Part shown: piece by piece, positions 9,427 through 17,700 of the stretch
Numbering within the stretch: the stretch's first letter is position 1
Layout: each line of letters begins with the position of its first letter
Assembly: GCA_037446575.1 (NCBI GenBank)
Contig: JBBIII010000023.1
Span: 1 to 29,071 of the forward strand
DNA length: 29,071 bases
Origin: JBBIII01 sp037446575
GTDB taxonomy: Bacteria; Bacteroidota; Ignavibacteria; UBA10030
Reading direction: 5' to 3'
Notes under the pieces: generated by a model
What the model was told of the DNA's origin: nothing
Database searches by the model: none
What the model saw: the letters and a program-made list of their open reading frames with translations, nothing else
Made by a program: the position numbers and the translations under genes

Positions 9427-9445
9427 AGCTTCCTTAAGCTATTTT
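9427..9445 (+). terminator. Weak hairpin between convergent genes
   Basis: AGCTT-CCTT-AAGCT (5-bp stem, 4-nt loop) followed by ATTTT, 9 nt after the stop of the second regulator paralogue and before the convergent phosphatidyltransferase gene. The position suits a terminator but the stem is short and AT-rich. Confidence 0.3.
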
Positions 9446-9468
9446 AGCATACTTGCCAAAAAAATGAA

Positions 9469-10326
9469 TTATATACCTTTCGCTAATAAATACCTGCGAT
9501 AAATGATGCTCGTTCCCATTATCCCATTCATCAGGAATAAGTTTAGATAAAGATAAAGTTCCAACTCATTTATCACACTGCATATCATTAATAAAAATAA
9601 CTCTGAGCCAAGACCGAGAAAACTCGAAATCCGTAGCGCAATATAGTCTGAATACCATCGTTTATATATTTCAGTTTTTTCTTCCTGAATAAAAGAATTA
9701 TTTCTATGATTCCATCGGTCAATTAAAGCTATAGATTTATCTTGCCAACCATAAATGAGCTGAAAAATTCTTTGCAAGATAAGTTCAGCTCCCCCCTTTT
9801 TCAAATCGCTATTTAAAATTTCTTCTGATGTTCGGTTGTTCAGATACTCATTATGCAAATGCAAAAATTTTACCTGATAAAAAACATGATATGAAACTCG
9901 AAATGTAATGCCAACAAATGCGAGGAATGAGAGAAGCATTATATACCAACTACTGTTTGTTTTACATAAAGTCCAGCCGATAGCGCTAAACACCAAAAAA
10001 TTTACAATGAAATCTCCAATTGAGTCTAAAAATCTGCCAACACGACTATATTGTTGTTTAGCCCGGGCAAGCTGTCCATCTGCAGAATCAAGTATATCTT
10101 TTAACGTAATAAGCAGTCCTGCAACAATAAAAGCATTAGGCGTTCCTTCTAAATAAAATAGAGCTGCAAACAAACCAGCTATTATCGAAGTAATAGTTAC
10201 TTGATTCGGTGTAACAGAAGTATCGTAAAGCGCCCAGACAAAAATTCCCGCGATAGGTCTTATTATATAAATATTTATCAGTTCGTCAGAATAATTCGAT
10301 TTGATTGATTTTTTATATGAATACAT
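9469..10326 (-). CDS. CDP-alcohol phosphatidyltransferase family protein
   Basis: Integral membrane enzyme class that displaces CMP from a CDP-alcohol to form a phosphodiester. The complete family signature DGxxAR(x8)GxxxDxxxD is present: DGQLAR, then RVGRFLDSIGD, about residues 87-111. Hydrophobic segments flank it (PNQVTITSIIAGLFAALFYL; GDFIVNFLVFSAIGW) and more lie towards the C-terminus. 285 residues from ATG 10326; a TTG two codons upstream would overlap the previous gene, but the ATG fits better. It starts 2 nt after the stop of the nucleotidyltransferase gene, so the two are surely co-expressed and probably consecutive in one pathway. Archaeal and thermophile enzymes that join inositol-1-phosphate cytidylyltransferase to DIPP synthase use these two folds fused. 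The actual substrates (inositol, choline, an amino alcohol) cannot be told from sequence. Confidence 0.9.
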   Translation of the reverse strand: MYSYKKSIKSNYSDELINIYIIRPIAGIFVWALYDTSVTPNQVTITSIIAGLFAALFYLEGTPNAFIVAGLLITLKDILDSADGQLARAKQQYSRVGRFLDSIGDFIVNFLVFSAIGWTLCKTNSSWYIMLLSFLAFVGITFRVSYHVFYQVKFLHLHNEYLNNRTSEEILNSDLKKGGAELILQRIFQLIYGWQDKSIALIDRWNHRNNSFIQEEKTEIYKRWYSDYIALRISSFLGLGSELFLLMICSVINELELYLYLNLFLMNGIMGTSIIYRRYLLAKGI

Positions 10327-10328
10327 TT

Positions 10329-11081
10329 TCAATCGAAGTTTATTTGTTCAGCTTGTTTTAAATCTTCCAATGTATCAATTTCAATTGCATTGAACGGGCT
10401 AACATCTACAGCCGTTAACTCTTCACCTTTATCAATCATTTCTTGAAAAGTTGATTCATAAAACTCGGTTCTTCCGGATCCCATTTGAATTCTTTTTTCG
10501 AGAGTAGAAAATAAAATCCTTGCACTCTTCAAAGAAAACAATTCAATCCCGATTGATTCGCCATAAGTACTATTCAATGGAACTTCTTTGCCAATCGAAA
10601 TGATCCGATTATTTTCGGCTATCTTCACTCGAATTTCTTCTTCATTGTGATTGCCGGTAACTCTTACCGCAATTTTATTTGGCTCTTTGTTCGATAAAAA
10701 AAATGGCAACAATTGAGATGAAAAAAGAATATCGCTATCGAGTAAAAGTAAGTTTGTGTCTATTTTTCCATCTCTATTTTCGAGAAATCTCTTTGCTAGT
10801 AGAAGCGAATAAGCATTGTTGGTTTTTGCATAATTCGGATTAAAAATAAATCTAAACTTTAAATTAGGAAAAGTTGATTTAGTAAATTCTTTAATTTTTT
10901 CAGCTTGATAACCGGTCACAATCGCAATATTGCTGATTCCCGAATTCAGAATATTCTCTATTGTTCTTTTAAGTATAATTATCCCGCCTGCTTCCAATAA
11001 ACATTTCGGTTTATCCTCAGTTAAAGGACGCAGACGGAACGACACACCAGCCGCGAGTATGATACATTTTGTGATTTTCAA
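10329..11081 (-). CDS. Sugar-phosphate / phosphocholine cytidylyltransferase-like nucleotidyltransferase
   Basis: 250 residues with a GT-A nucleotidyltransferase fold. The N-terminal loop reads IILAAGVSFRLRPLT, followed by KPKCLLE with the conserved Lys. The usual second Gly of AAGxGxRL is Ser here, a tolerated variant in some members but worth noting. The block NPNYAKTNNAYSLLLAK and the metal-site strand LLLLDSDILF resemble LicC-type CTP:phosphocholine cytidylyltransferases and inositol-1-phosphate cytidylyltransferases more than glucose-1-phosphate thymidylyltransferases (family knowledge; no alignment was run). It probably makes the CDP-alcohol used by the phosphatidyltransferase 2 nt downstream. 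The start is TTG at 11081: no in-frame ATG exists before the fold and an upstream start is not needed. This TTG lies inside a short tandem array. The exact substrate is unknown. Confidence 0.85.
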   Translation of the reverse strand: MKITKCIILAAGVSFRLRPLTEDKPKCLLEAGGIIILKRTIENILNSGISNIAIVTGYQAEKIKEFTKSTFPNLKFRFIFNPNYAKTNNAYSLLLAKRFLENRDGKIDTNLLLLDSDILFSSQLLPFFLSNKEPNKIAVRVTGNHNEEEIRVKIAENNRIISIGKEVPLNSTYGESIGIELFSLKSARILFSTLEKRIQMGSGRTEFYESTFQEMIDKGEELTAVDVSPFNAIEIDTLEDLKQAEQINFD

Positions 11082-11094
11082 TTTGCGATTTTAT
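11065..11094 (-). repeat. Short 7-8 bp array at the nucleotidyltransferase start
   Basis: Read on the minus strand the units are ATAAAATC, GCAAATT, GAAAATC, ACAAAATG. They share the 14-mer GAAAATCACAAAAT with the array before uvrB (3787-3800). The gene's TTG start codon (11081-11079) is made by the junction of the second and third units. No Shine-Dalgarno is visible. Confidence 0.5.
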
Positions 11095-11167
11095 AATTAA
11101 ATAATTTGCGTTTTCTTATACTTGTATTCATCATGTAAAATATGAACGCCACATTTTATTTGAAGAC

Positions 11168-12196
11168 TCAATCTACAACCCACGACTCTAACAGGTTCTC
11201 ATCGAAGCCCTCAATAAAACGCGATGGTTTTGTCAGAATTAATCCGCTTTCACGATCATAAATGTTCATTGGATATGTAATAATTAGGTTTTGCTTTGCG
11301 CGAGTGCAAGCAACATACATTAATCGTCGCTCTTCTTCCATCTCTTCATCGCTAGAAGCAGAGCGCATAGAAGGAAATCTTCCTTCGAGCGCATAAATGA
11401 TAAATACTGTATTCCATTCTAATCCTTTTGCGCTATGTATCGTTGACAGCGTGAGATATTCTGTTTCGGGGCCAGGTGATTCGATATCTGCAATGCTTTC
11501 GTTGGGCGGCTCTAATGCTAAATCTGCCAGTAATTCATCTACCGATTTATATCTTTCAGTAATATTCTGAAATGTTTCCAGATCTTTTTTACGCTTGAGA
11601 TGATCTTCGTATCGAACCTTCATAATTGGTTCATAGTAATTCAGAATATGCGATGTCTTCTCTGATGGGGGAAGAACCGGCGAGGTTACCTCTTTCAATA
11701 CATCAAATAATTTGCGGATATTTTCCGGATAAGCTCCGTATTCCATCCAGAATTTTGTAGTTGCAGTTACTGCTTCTTTAAATTCCTTCGTCAGTCCGAC
11801 CCGCTTCTTGAGAATATCATCTATTACCTTTTCCGCTGTTCTGGGTCCGACTCCATCAATCAGCAGAAGTATTCTGTTCCATGAAACAACATCGCGCGGA
11901 TTTTCTAAAACACGCAAATAAGCAACTACATCTTTGATATGGGCAGTTTCTATAAATTTGAATCCTCCGAACTTCAAGAACGGAATATTGGCTTTCGCCA
12001 ATTCTATTTCCAAATCAAATGAATGAAATGAAGAGCGGAAAAGCACTGCTATTTCTTCTAAAGGTATTCCCATCTCGCGGTATTCAAGAATTTTCTGTAC
12101 AACATACCTCGATTGCTGATTTTCTGTTTGTGAAGAAACCAACTGCGGCAAACTACCGCCAGACTTCTTTGAATATAATTTTTTTTGATACATCAT
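11168..12196 (-). CDS. UvrD/Rep-type DNA helicase, C-terminal half (broken gene)
   Basis: This is the second half of a superfamily 1A helicase split from its N-terminal half (12258-13259). It starts at the point corresponding to just after motif III/IV and carries LFRSSFHSFDLE, the GxxFIETAHIKDVVAYLRV block typical of UvrD/PcrA domain 2B-2A, motif V LSTIHSAKGLEWNTVFI, and motif VI EEERRLMYVACTRAK. Alone it lacks the Walker motifs and cannot hydrolyse ATP. The first clear start is ATG 12196 (MMYQKKLYSKKSGG); the frame also opens at TTG 12253, but residues encoded there are low-complexity insertion. There is no Shine-Dalgarno before 12196. With the N-terminal half the total is about 670 residues, near the normal length for the family, so only the junction is damaged. 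It is either a recent pseudogene, a split two-subunit enzyme, or an assembly error. Confidence 0.85.
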   Translation of the reverse strand: MMYQKKLYSKKSGGSLPQLVSSQTENQQSRYVVQKILEYREMGIPLEEIAVLFRSSFHSFDLEIELAKANIPFLKFGGFKFIETAHIKDVVAYLRVLENPRDVVSWNRILLLIDGVGPRTAEKVIDDILKKRVGLTKEFKEAVTATTKFWMEYGAYPENIRKLFDVLKEVTSPVLPPSEKTSHILNYYEPIMKVRYEDHLKRKKDLETFQNITERYKSVDELLADLALEPPNESIADIESPGPETEYLTLSTIHSAKGLEWNTVFIIYALEGRFPSMRSASSDEEMEEERRLMYVACTRAKQNLIITYPMNIYDRESGLILTKPSRFIEGFDENLLESWVVD

Positions 12197-12286
12197 AATT
12201 AAGTTAAAGTCAAAATTAAAAAGTGAGATTAAAAAGACAGATAAAACAATCAATAACTCACTTCTCGCTTATCACCGCTCCACCTC
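12197..12286 (-). repeat. Low-complexity insertion with heptad array splitting the helicase gene
   Basis: On the plus strand, 12252-12286 divides into 7-nt units AATAACT, CACTTCT, CGCTTAT, CACCGCT, CCACCTC. The adjoining AT-rich part (12197-12251), read on the minus strand, also has loosely repeated TTTTTAATCTCAC / TTTTTAATTTTGAC units. Removing about 70 nt between the last N-half codon (Lys, before the TGA at 12260-12258) and the YQKKLYSKK codons would restore one frame. The array resembles, in style but not in sequence, the short arrays at the uvrB, comF and nucleotidyltransferase starts. A 7-bp inverted pair (AAGTGAG 12221-12227, CTCACTT 12257-12263) is the only palindromic feature. Confidence 0.55.
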
Positions 12287-13259
12287 GTATCAAGATTTCA
12301 TTTGCTAAATTCAGTATTGGCTGAGTGCTTCGGTAATTTTCTTCGAGTTTGACAACCTTGCAGTTTTCATATTCATCTTTAAAAGCGAGTATATTCTTAA
12401 TTGTGGATCCGCGAAAAGAATAAATACATTGAGCATCATCACCGACTACCATCAGATTTTGATGTTTCGAGGCAAGTAATTTTGAGATTTCTGCCTGCAA
12501 TTTATTCGTATCCTGATATTCATCCACCATTATATATTTGTAACGATCGGAGAGAACATTACGGACGGATTCATTCTTGCTTAACAGATGCACAAGGTTT
12601 AACAATAAATCGTCATAATCCATCAAATTGTGTTCGAGTTTATATTTTACGAACGCGTTATGAAGTGAAGCGATTTCAGTTTCAATTTCAAGATACTGAG
12701 GATAGTCTGCCGCGAGAAGTTCTTTTAGCGGTGTTACTGTGTTGATAGAACGACTGTAGAGATCATAAAGCGTTTCTTTGCGTGGAAACCTTTTTTCGCG
12801 TGTATCGAATTTCATTTTCGTCCGTATCAGGTTAATCACATCTTCAGCATCTGACTGATCTAGAATTGTAAAATTATTCTCGTAATTTATATGGCTTGCA
12901 TATTTTCTAAGAATGCTATTCGCAAAAGAATGGAATGTGCCGCCTGAAATTTGTTCGCACCTGCTATCGAGAAGAACAGCCGCTTTTCTAAGCATTTCCT
13001 GAGCGGCTTTGCGTGTGAATGTTAAAAGCAAAATAGAATCGGGTTTAACTCCCAATTCCACTAAATATGCCACACGATAGACAATTGTTCGCGTCTTCCC
13101 TGTTCCTGCTCCGGCTATAATAAGGTGTGGTCCGTTGAGCGATGTAACAGCTTCATACTGAGCTTCATTCAAATCGTGTTTATAATTTATGCGTAAATTC
13201 TGAGGTTGGACGAGATGTAGATGGTCGCCAGGCAGACTTTTTAATGTGAACTTTTTCAA
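12258..13259 (-). CDS. UvrD/Rep-type DNA helicase, N-terminal half (broken gene)
   Basis: 333 residues covering the ATPase core of a superfamily 1A 3'-5' DNA helicase used in repair and replication. Present are the Q motif (LNEAQYEAV), Walker A AGAGTGKTRTI (about 49-59), motif Ia LTFTRKAAQEM, motif Ic GTFHSFA, motif II VDEYQDTN (about 247-254), motif III VVGDDAQCIYSFRG and motif IV EENYRSTQPILNLANEIL. It then runs into a short glycine-rich tail (RGGAVISEK) encoded by the heptad array and stops at TGA 12258-12260, exactly where homologues continue into domain 2. Motifs V and VI are on the next ORF in another frame. The start is TTG at 13259; an in-frame TAA just upstream excludes anything longer and there is no nearby ATG. 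It is divergent from ackA. Confidence 0.87.
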   Translation of the reverse strand: MKKFTLKSLPGDHLHLVQPQNLRINYKHDLNEAQYEAVTSLNGPHLIIAGAGTGKTRTIVYRVAYLVELGVKPDSILLLTFTRKAAQEMLRKAAVLLDSRCEQISGGTFHSFANSILRKYASHINYENNFTILDQSDAEDVINLIRTKMKFDTREKRFPRKETLYDLYSRSINTVTPLKELLAADYPQYLEIETEIASLHNAFVKYKLEHNLMDYDDLLLNLVHLLSKNESVRNVLSDRYKYIMVDEYQDTNKLQAEISKLLASKHQNLMVVGDDAQCIYSFRGSTIKNILAFKDEYENCKVVKLEENYRSTQPILNLANEILIRGGAVISEK

Positions 13260-13309
13260 TTTTTATGATTAATGGATTGCTAAATATATAAATTCGTTAA
13301 AGAAGATAA

Positions 13310-13338
13310 TTGAAAAAAATCGTAAAATAAAATATATC
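13310..13338 (+). promoter_or_regulatory. Candidate sigma70 promoter for ackA
   Basis: TTGAAA (13310-13315), 17-nt spacer, TATATC (13333-13338). It lies in the 167-bp divergent interval between the helicase and ackA and would give a leader of about 80 nt. The region is AT-rich, so chance matches are expected. Confidence 0.35.
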
Positions 13339-13426
13339 AAACTTGAGTTTTCGGTAACAAAGCAGTAAGTTTTAAGCAATAATTTCAAATTTCAGAAATT
13401 TTTTTCACTCAAAAATAAGATAGAAT

Positions 13427-14674
13427 ATGAACGTACTTGTACTAAATTGCGGAAGTTCGTCTTTAAAATTCCAGATAATACAAACCGATCTCGAGATGAT
13501 CGAAAAAGACGCCGATAAACAACTCGCAAAAGGATTAATAGAGCGCATAGGAAGTCAAGCGCTTGTTACATTACAAGCATCTGGTAAATCTCCTGTAAAG
13601 CATGCGGCTCCACTTCGCGATCACCGCGCCGCGCTGGATCACATAATAAAATGGATTGTTTCTGCAGACGCACAAATTCCGGGAATACACTCGCTCGCAG
13701 ATATTTACGCTGTTGGACATAGAGTAGTGCATGGAGCTGAGAGTTTTACAAAATCAACAATAATTGACGATAGAGTAATACGTGGTATCGAGGATTGCAT
13801 TGATTTGGCTCCGTTACACAATCCAGCAAATTTAAAGGGCATTGTAGCGGCACGGGAGTTACTTGGACAAGGCATACCCGCAGTTGCAGTGTTCGATACA
13901 TCATTTCATTCAACCATGCCGGAAACATCCTTTCTTTATGCAATACCGTACCAATTATATCGCCGACACAAGATACGACGCTATGGATTTCATGGCACAT
14001 CACATAGATACGTGGCTTTCAGATATCGGCAGTTAACAGGAAAAACGCGCGAAGAGACAAATGTGATTACACTGCATCTTGGCAACGGTTGCTCAGCTTG
14101 CGCTATAAAAAATGGATTATCGTTCGATACATCAATGGGGCTTTCACCATTAGAAGGTTTGGTAATGGGAACCCGAGGAGGCGATATCGATCCTGCAGTG
14201 CTCGAATTTCTTTCCCACAAAGAAGGAATGTCAATGAATGAAATTGACACATTATTGAATAAACAATCTGGACTGCTTGGTATTTCTGGATTAACAAATG
14301 ATATGCGTGATCTTTTGGAAGAGGCTAAGGATCACCAGGACCGGCGTGCAATGCTTGCAATAAATATATTTGCACAGCGCGCAAAAAAATATATCGGCGC
14401 ATATTTGGCTGAGATGAACGGCGCCGATGCGTTGATATTCACAGGCGGCATAGGAGAAAACGCCTCGCCAATTCGTCAATATATATGCACAAACCTCCAA
14501 TGGCTCGGCATCGACATTGACGAAAAACTCAACCATGAAATGATTTGCGGTAAAGAAGGAGAGATTAGTTTAAAATCAAGCCGTGTTAAAGTATTTGTAA
14601 TTCCGACAAACGAAGAATTACTGATAGCTCGCGATACTGTTCGTTGCGTTCTAAATGCGCCAAAAAAATATTAA
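13427..14674 (+). CDS. ackA: Acetate kinase
   Basis: 415 residues, normal for the family. It interconverts acetyl phosphate + ADP and acetate + ATP in the cytoplasm; it yields ATP in fermentation or activates acetate. Signatures are the N-terminal VLNCGSSSLKFQ, HRVVHG, the catalytic/binding block RYGFHGTSHRYV, HLGNGCSACAI, SMGLSPLEGLVMGTRGGDIDP, FTGGIGENA, and a C-terminal NEELLIARDT. Compared with E. coli AckA there is the usual small variation in the 45-70 region. No phosphotransacetylase gene is adjacent, so it stands as a single-gene unit bounded by a divergent broken helicase and a strong hairpin just downstream. Acetyl phosphate can also phosphorylate receivers, but nothing here shows that link. 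ATG start at 13427; Shine-Dalgarno is weak (AAGATAGA). Confidence 0.97.
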   Translation: MNVLVLNCGSSSLKFQIIQTDLEMIEKDADKQLAKGLIERIGSQALVTLQASGKSPVKHAAPLRDHRAALDHIIKWIVSADAQIPGIHSLADIYAVGHRVVHGAESFTKSTIIDDRVIRGIEDCIDLAPLHNPANLKGIVAARELLGQGIPAVAVFDTSFHSTMPETSFLYAIPYQLYRRHKIRRYGFHGTSHRYVAFRYRQLTGKTREETNVITLHLGNGCSACAIKNGLSFDTSMGLSPLEGLVMGTRGGDIDPAVLEFLSHKEGMSMNEIDTLLNKQSGLLGISGLTNDMRDLLEEAKDHQDRRAMLAINIFAQRAKKYIGAYLAEMNGADALIFTGGIGENASPIRQYICTNLQWLGIDIDEKLNHEMICGKEGEISLKSSRVKVFVIPTNEELLIARDTVRCVLNAPKKY

Positions 14675-14684
14675 AGAATACATT

Positions 14685-14729
14685 ACTTCAGATTTCTTTT
14701 TTTGCCGAGTCAAAATGGAAATCTGAAGT
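14685..14729. terminator. Hairpin between convergent ackA and the peptidase/TolB/Omp85 gene
   Basis: A perfect 12-bp inverted repeat: ACTTCAGATTTC (14685-14696) and GAAATCTGAAGT (14718-14729), with a 21-nt loop that starts with a T run. It begins 10 nt after the ackA stop and ends 13 nt before the convergent gene's stop, so it can serve as a bidirectional terminator. The long loop and the T run placed within it are atypical for a strictly intrinsic terminator. Confidence 0.65.
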
Positions 14730-14742
14730 TCAATTACATTTT

Positions 14743-17700
14743 TTAATAATCAGCTCCAAAAGAAATATAATAATACGGTTCTGAAAAACTTGTCCACCTA
14801 AATCGCCAAGCAACATCAACCCTTAAAGGTAGACCGAAAATTATAATTCTTGTGCCAAGCCCTGTGCCCATAAGAAGGTCGCGTGTAACAGTGCTTCCAT
14901 CATTTGGATCTGCTGTAAATGCTTTCCACTTACCCGCATCTGACCACGCAGAGCCGATATCAATAAATGCAGTCCCTAATATATTGGCAAAGCCAATTGG
15001 CAGTGCGCCGAAGATCAAATATTTCAGCAGTGGAAACCGAAATTCTAAATTTGTAACAGCAAATCGCGTTCCTATTTGTTCCGCATAGTTATAACCTCGT
15101 AAAGGAAGTATCGGGGTAAGAAAAGCAAAATCCACAACATCATAAATCGGAATTTCATTATGTGCTAAATCAGGATTTATCCATCCTTCAGTTCCCCCTA
15201 TAAAAAAATTCTGTTTATTACTTCCTGTGCTCATGCCGCCAGAAAGTCGAAATGCAAATACAAGCTCACGGGCAAGTTTGCTATAACTTCTATAATCCGC
15301 GGTAAATGTTTGAATATCTAAACCCTTATTACTAATCTTTGGCGTGCCGTAGAAAGTAAAATTGAAGCGCGATCCATTGTTAGGACCAAACCAACCGCCT
15401 TGCCACAGAGAATTATCATTAACATAACTTATTAATGGTAAAACAAACGATCGCTCTTGAGCAGGCGTTCCAAAATCAAGATCCTCACGCGAAAGATTTA
15501 ACCACATTAACGAAAAATCTACGCGATTAAACCGGTCGATAGGGTAAGACGCATTCACCCCAACGCCCCAAGTTCTGAAACGAAAAAGAGTATCATAAAA
15601 GGAATAATAACTGCCTAAATATAAAAATTTCGCGTTGTGGAAAGCATGGAAACCCCAATCAATTCGTCCAGGTAAATAATAATATGATAAACCGTAATCG
15701 CTATTCTTCAGGTCTATTAATAAATTTGTTTGGAAAATAATTTGATGATCGCCAAGCATATCGCTAAAGGCAAAAATAGTGCTTCCCTGCAAACCATAAA
15801 AAGAATTATATCCCGCCGCGCCGTATATCAAATCGGGCGAAAAGTTGAGTTTGTACCGGCGCGGAATATAGTTGCCATCTGCATCTTGATTGTCGTAAAT
15901 CTCATCTTGAGAAATTGGAGGAGGAACATTTGTAGTGTCGCGCATCGACTCAAAAGAAAAAATATACCGCGAAAGGTCCGGCTTAGTCGTTTTACTTTCG
16001 CTCGTTTCAACTCCTACCGTATCAGCCATCACCACAATATTATTGCGGACTAATATAGTGTCTGTCTGGGTAATCACGTTTGAGATTGGTTTTGGTCTTT
16101 GTTCGCGTGGAAGCTGATACTTCATTTTATAAAATTCCGTTGGTTCAAGCTCCGTTACATTTAATTTCCTATCTATCGGACGCAGCATCAAATAAATATC
16201 GAACCCGGCTTCATTTAGCGAAGAAAAAACAAGCTTCGAACCGTCATAAGAAAGCGAAAGCTGATATATTCCGCTTATAGAATTAGTTATTGGATAAGTT
16301 TTGTTAGAATCTAATTCGTACGCGTAAATATTGTTGATTCCATTTATATCCGCTATATATAAAAGTTTTTGACCGTCGGGCGATACTACAGGCGAAGTTT
16401 TACTTCCATTCGGTTGAGATGTAATTCTGTTAATAATTCCGGTCTCTACTTCAACTGAATATAAATCGGTTTGTTCAAAATTATATTTCCAGATTTTGAA
16501 GTCGGCGGGAATTTTAGAGCGTGATGTAAAATCGCCTCTATCTGATGAAAAGTATATCTTTTTACCATCTGGCGAAAAAACCGGATCAGCATCTGAAAAA
16601 ATATCGTTGGTCAAATTTTTCAACTCGTTAGTAGTTAGGTTATAAGTATAAACATCTGATTGAGGGGTTTTAATGCCGATGAATGTCAAATAATTTCCAT
16701 CCTTGCTCCAATCAACGGAAAAAACGCCGTCTAATTTTAACTCAACTTTTTTGTTCTTTTTTGTTTCAACATCCACAATTGCTATAGCATCATATTCGCC
16801 GGCTTTTACAGCCATTGCAATTTTTTTACCGTCTGGCGACCATGTAATGCCGGGCGTAAGCAGTTTTAATTCTTCAAAATCACTTGTTTTCTGGCCGCTA
16901 ATAATCTTATCTATAATTTCGCCATCTAAAGCGGACATTAAATATACATCGAAGTAATCATTTCTATCAGAAATAAATGCAATTCTATCCCCCTGCGGCG
17001 ATATGGCTGGACTTGTATTATAAAAATTCCCAAGTTTTATGTGATTAGTTAAACGTTTGTGGGAAAAATCTTCTGGTTCTTCTCGCTTGGCAACATCTGG
17101 CCAATAATATACTTTTTGTTCTTTTTGCCATCGCTCGGATAACTCTTTTATATTCAATCCAATTGCGGCGCGGAAGCCATTTTCAACACTGCGCGCGCTT
17201 TTTATCCTGTTAAAAATTTCCGCAATTTTTTGTTCGCCGTACTTGTTAGCTATGTAATAAAAAACCGATTGTCCCCCTCTATATGCAAAATAACCGCTAA
17301 GCCGATCTATCGGGGGTAAATAATTATGAACAGTCGCATCGCGTATAAACATATCAGAATTATTATCCCATTTAAGAGACGAATATTCAGCAATACCTTC
17401 ATTCATCCACATAGGAAGCTGAACAGGAGCTCGACTTGATATTAAAGATTGTATTGTTCCGCCATAGAACATATCGTTAATAACGGCATGCACGAGTTCA
17501 TGATGAATAACATGACGAAGCTGACTATAGTTGCCTTCGAATGGAACAACGACTCGATTTTTGAAAAGCTCCGTTACACCGCCTATGCCCTCTTCCAAAT
17601 ATTCACTTATTACGTTTGTCTGCTGAAACTCGTTATGTGAATTATGGATTATAATAGATATACGATTGTTTATATCATATTTAAGCAGTTGTTTAATTGA

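Noticed and set aside
12191..12286. Insertion sequence, MITE or integron attC site in the helicase gene
   Set aside because: Only a 7-bp inverted pair is present, no target-site duplication or terminal repeats are clear, and the bulk is heptad-periodic low-complexity DNA.
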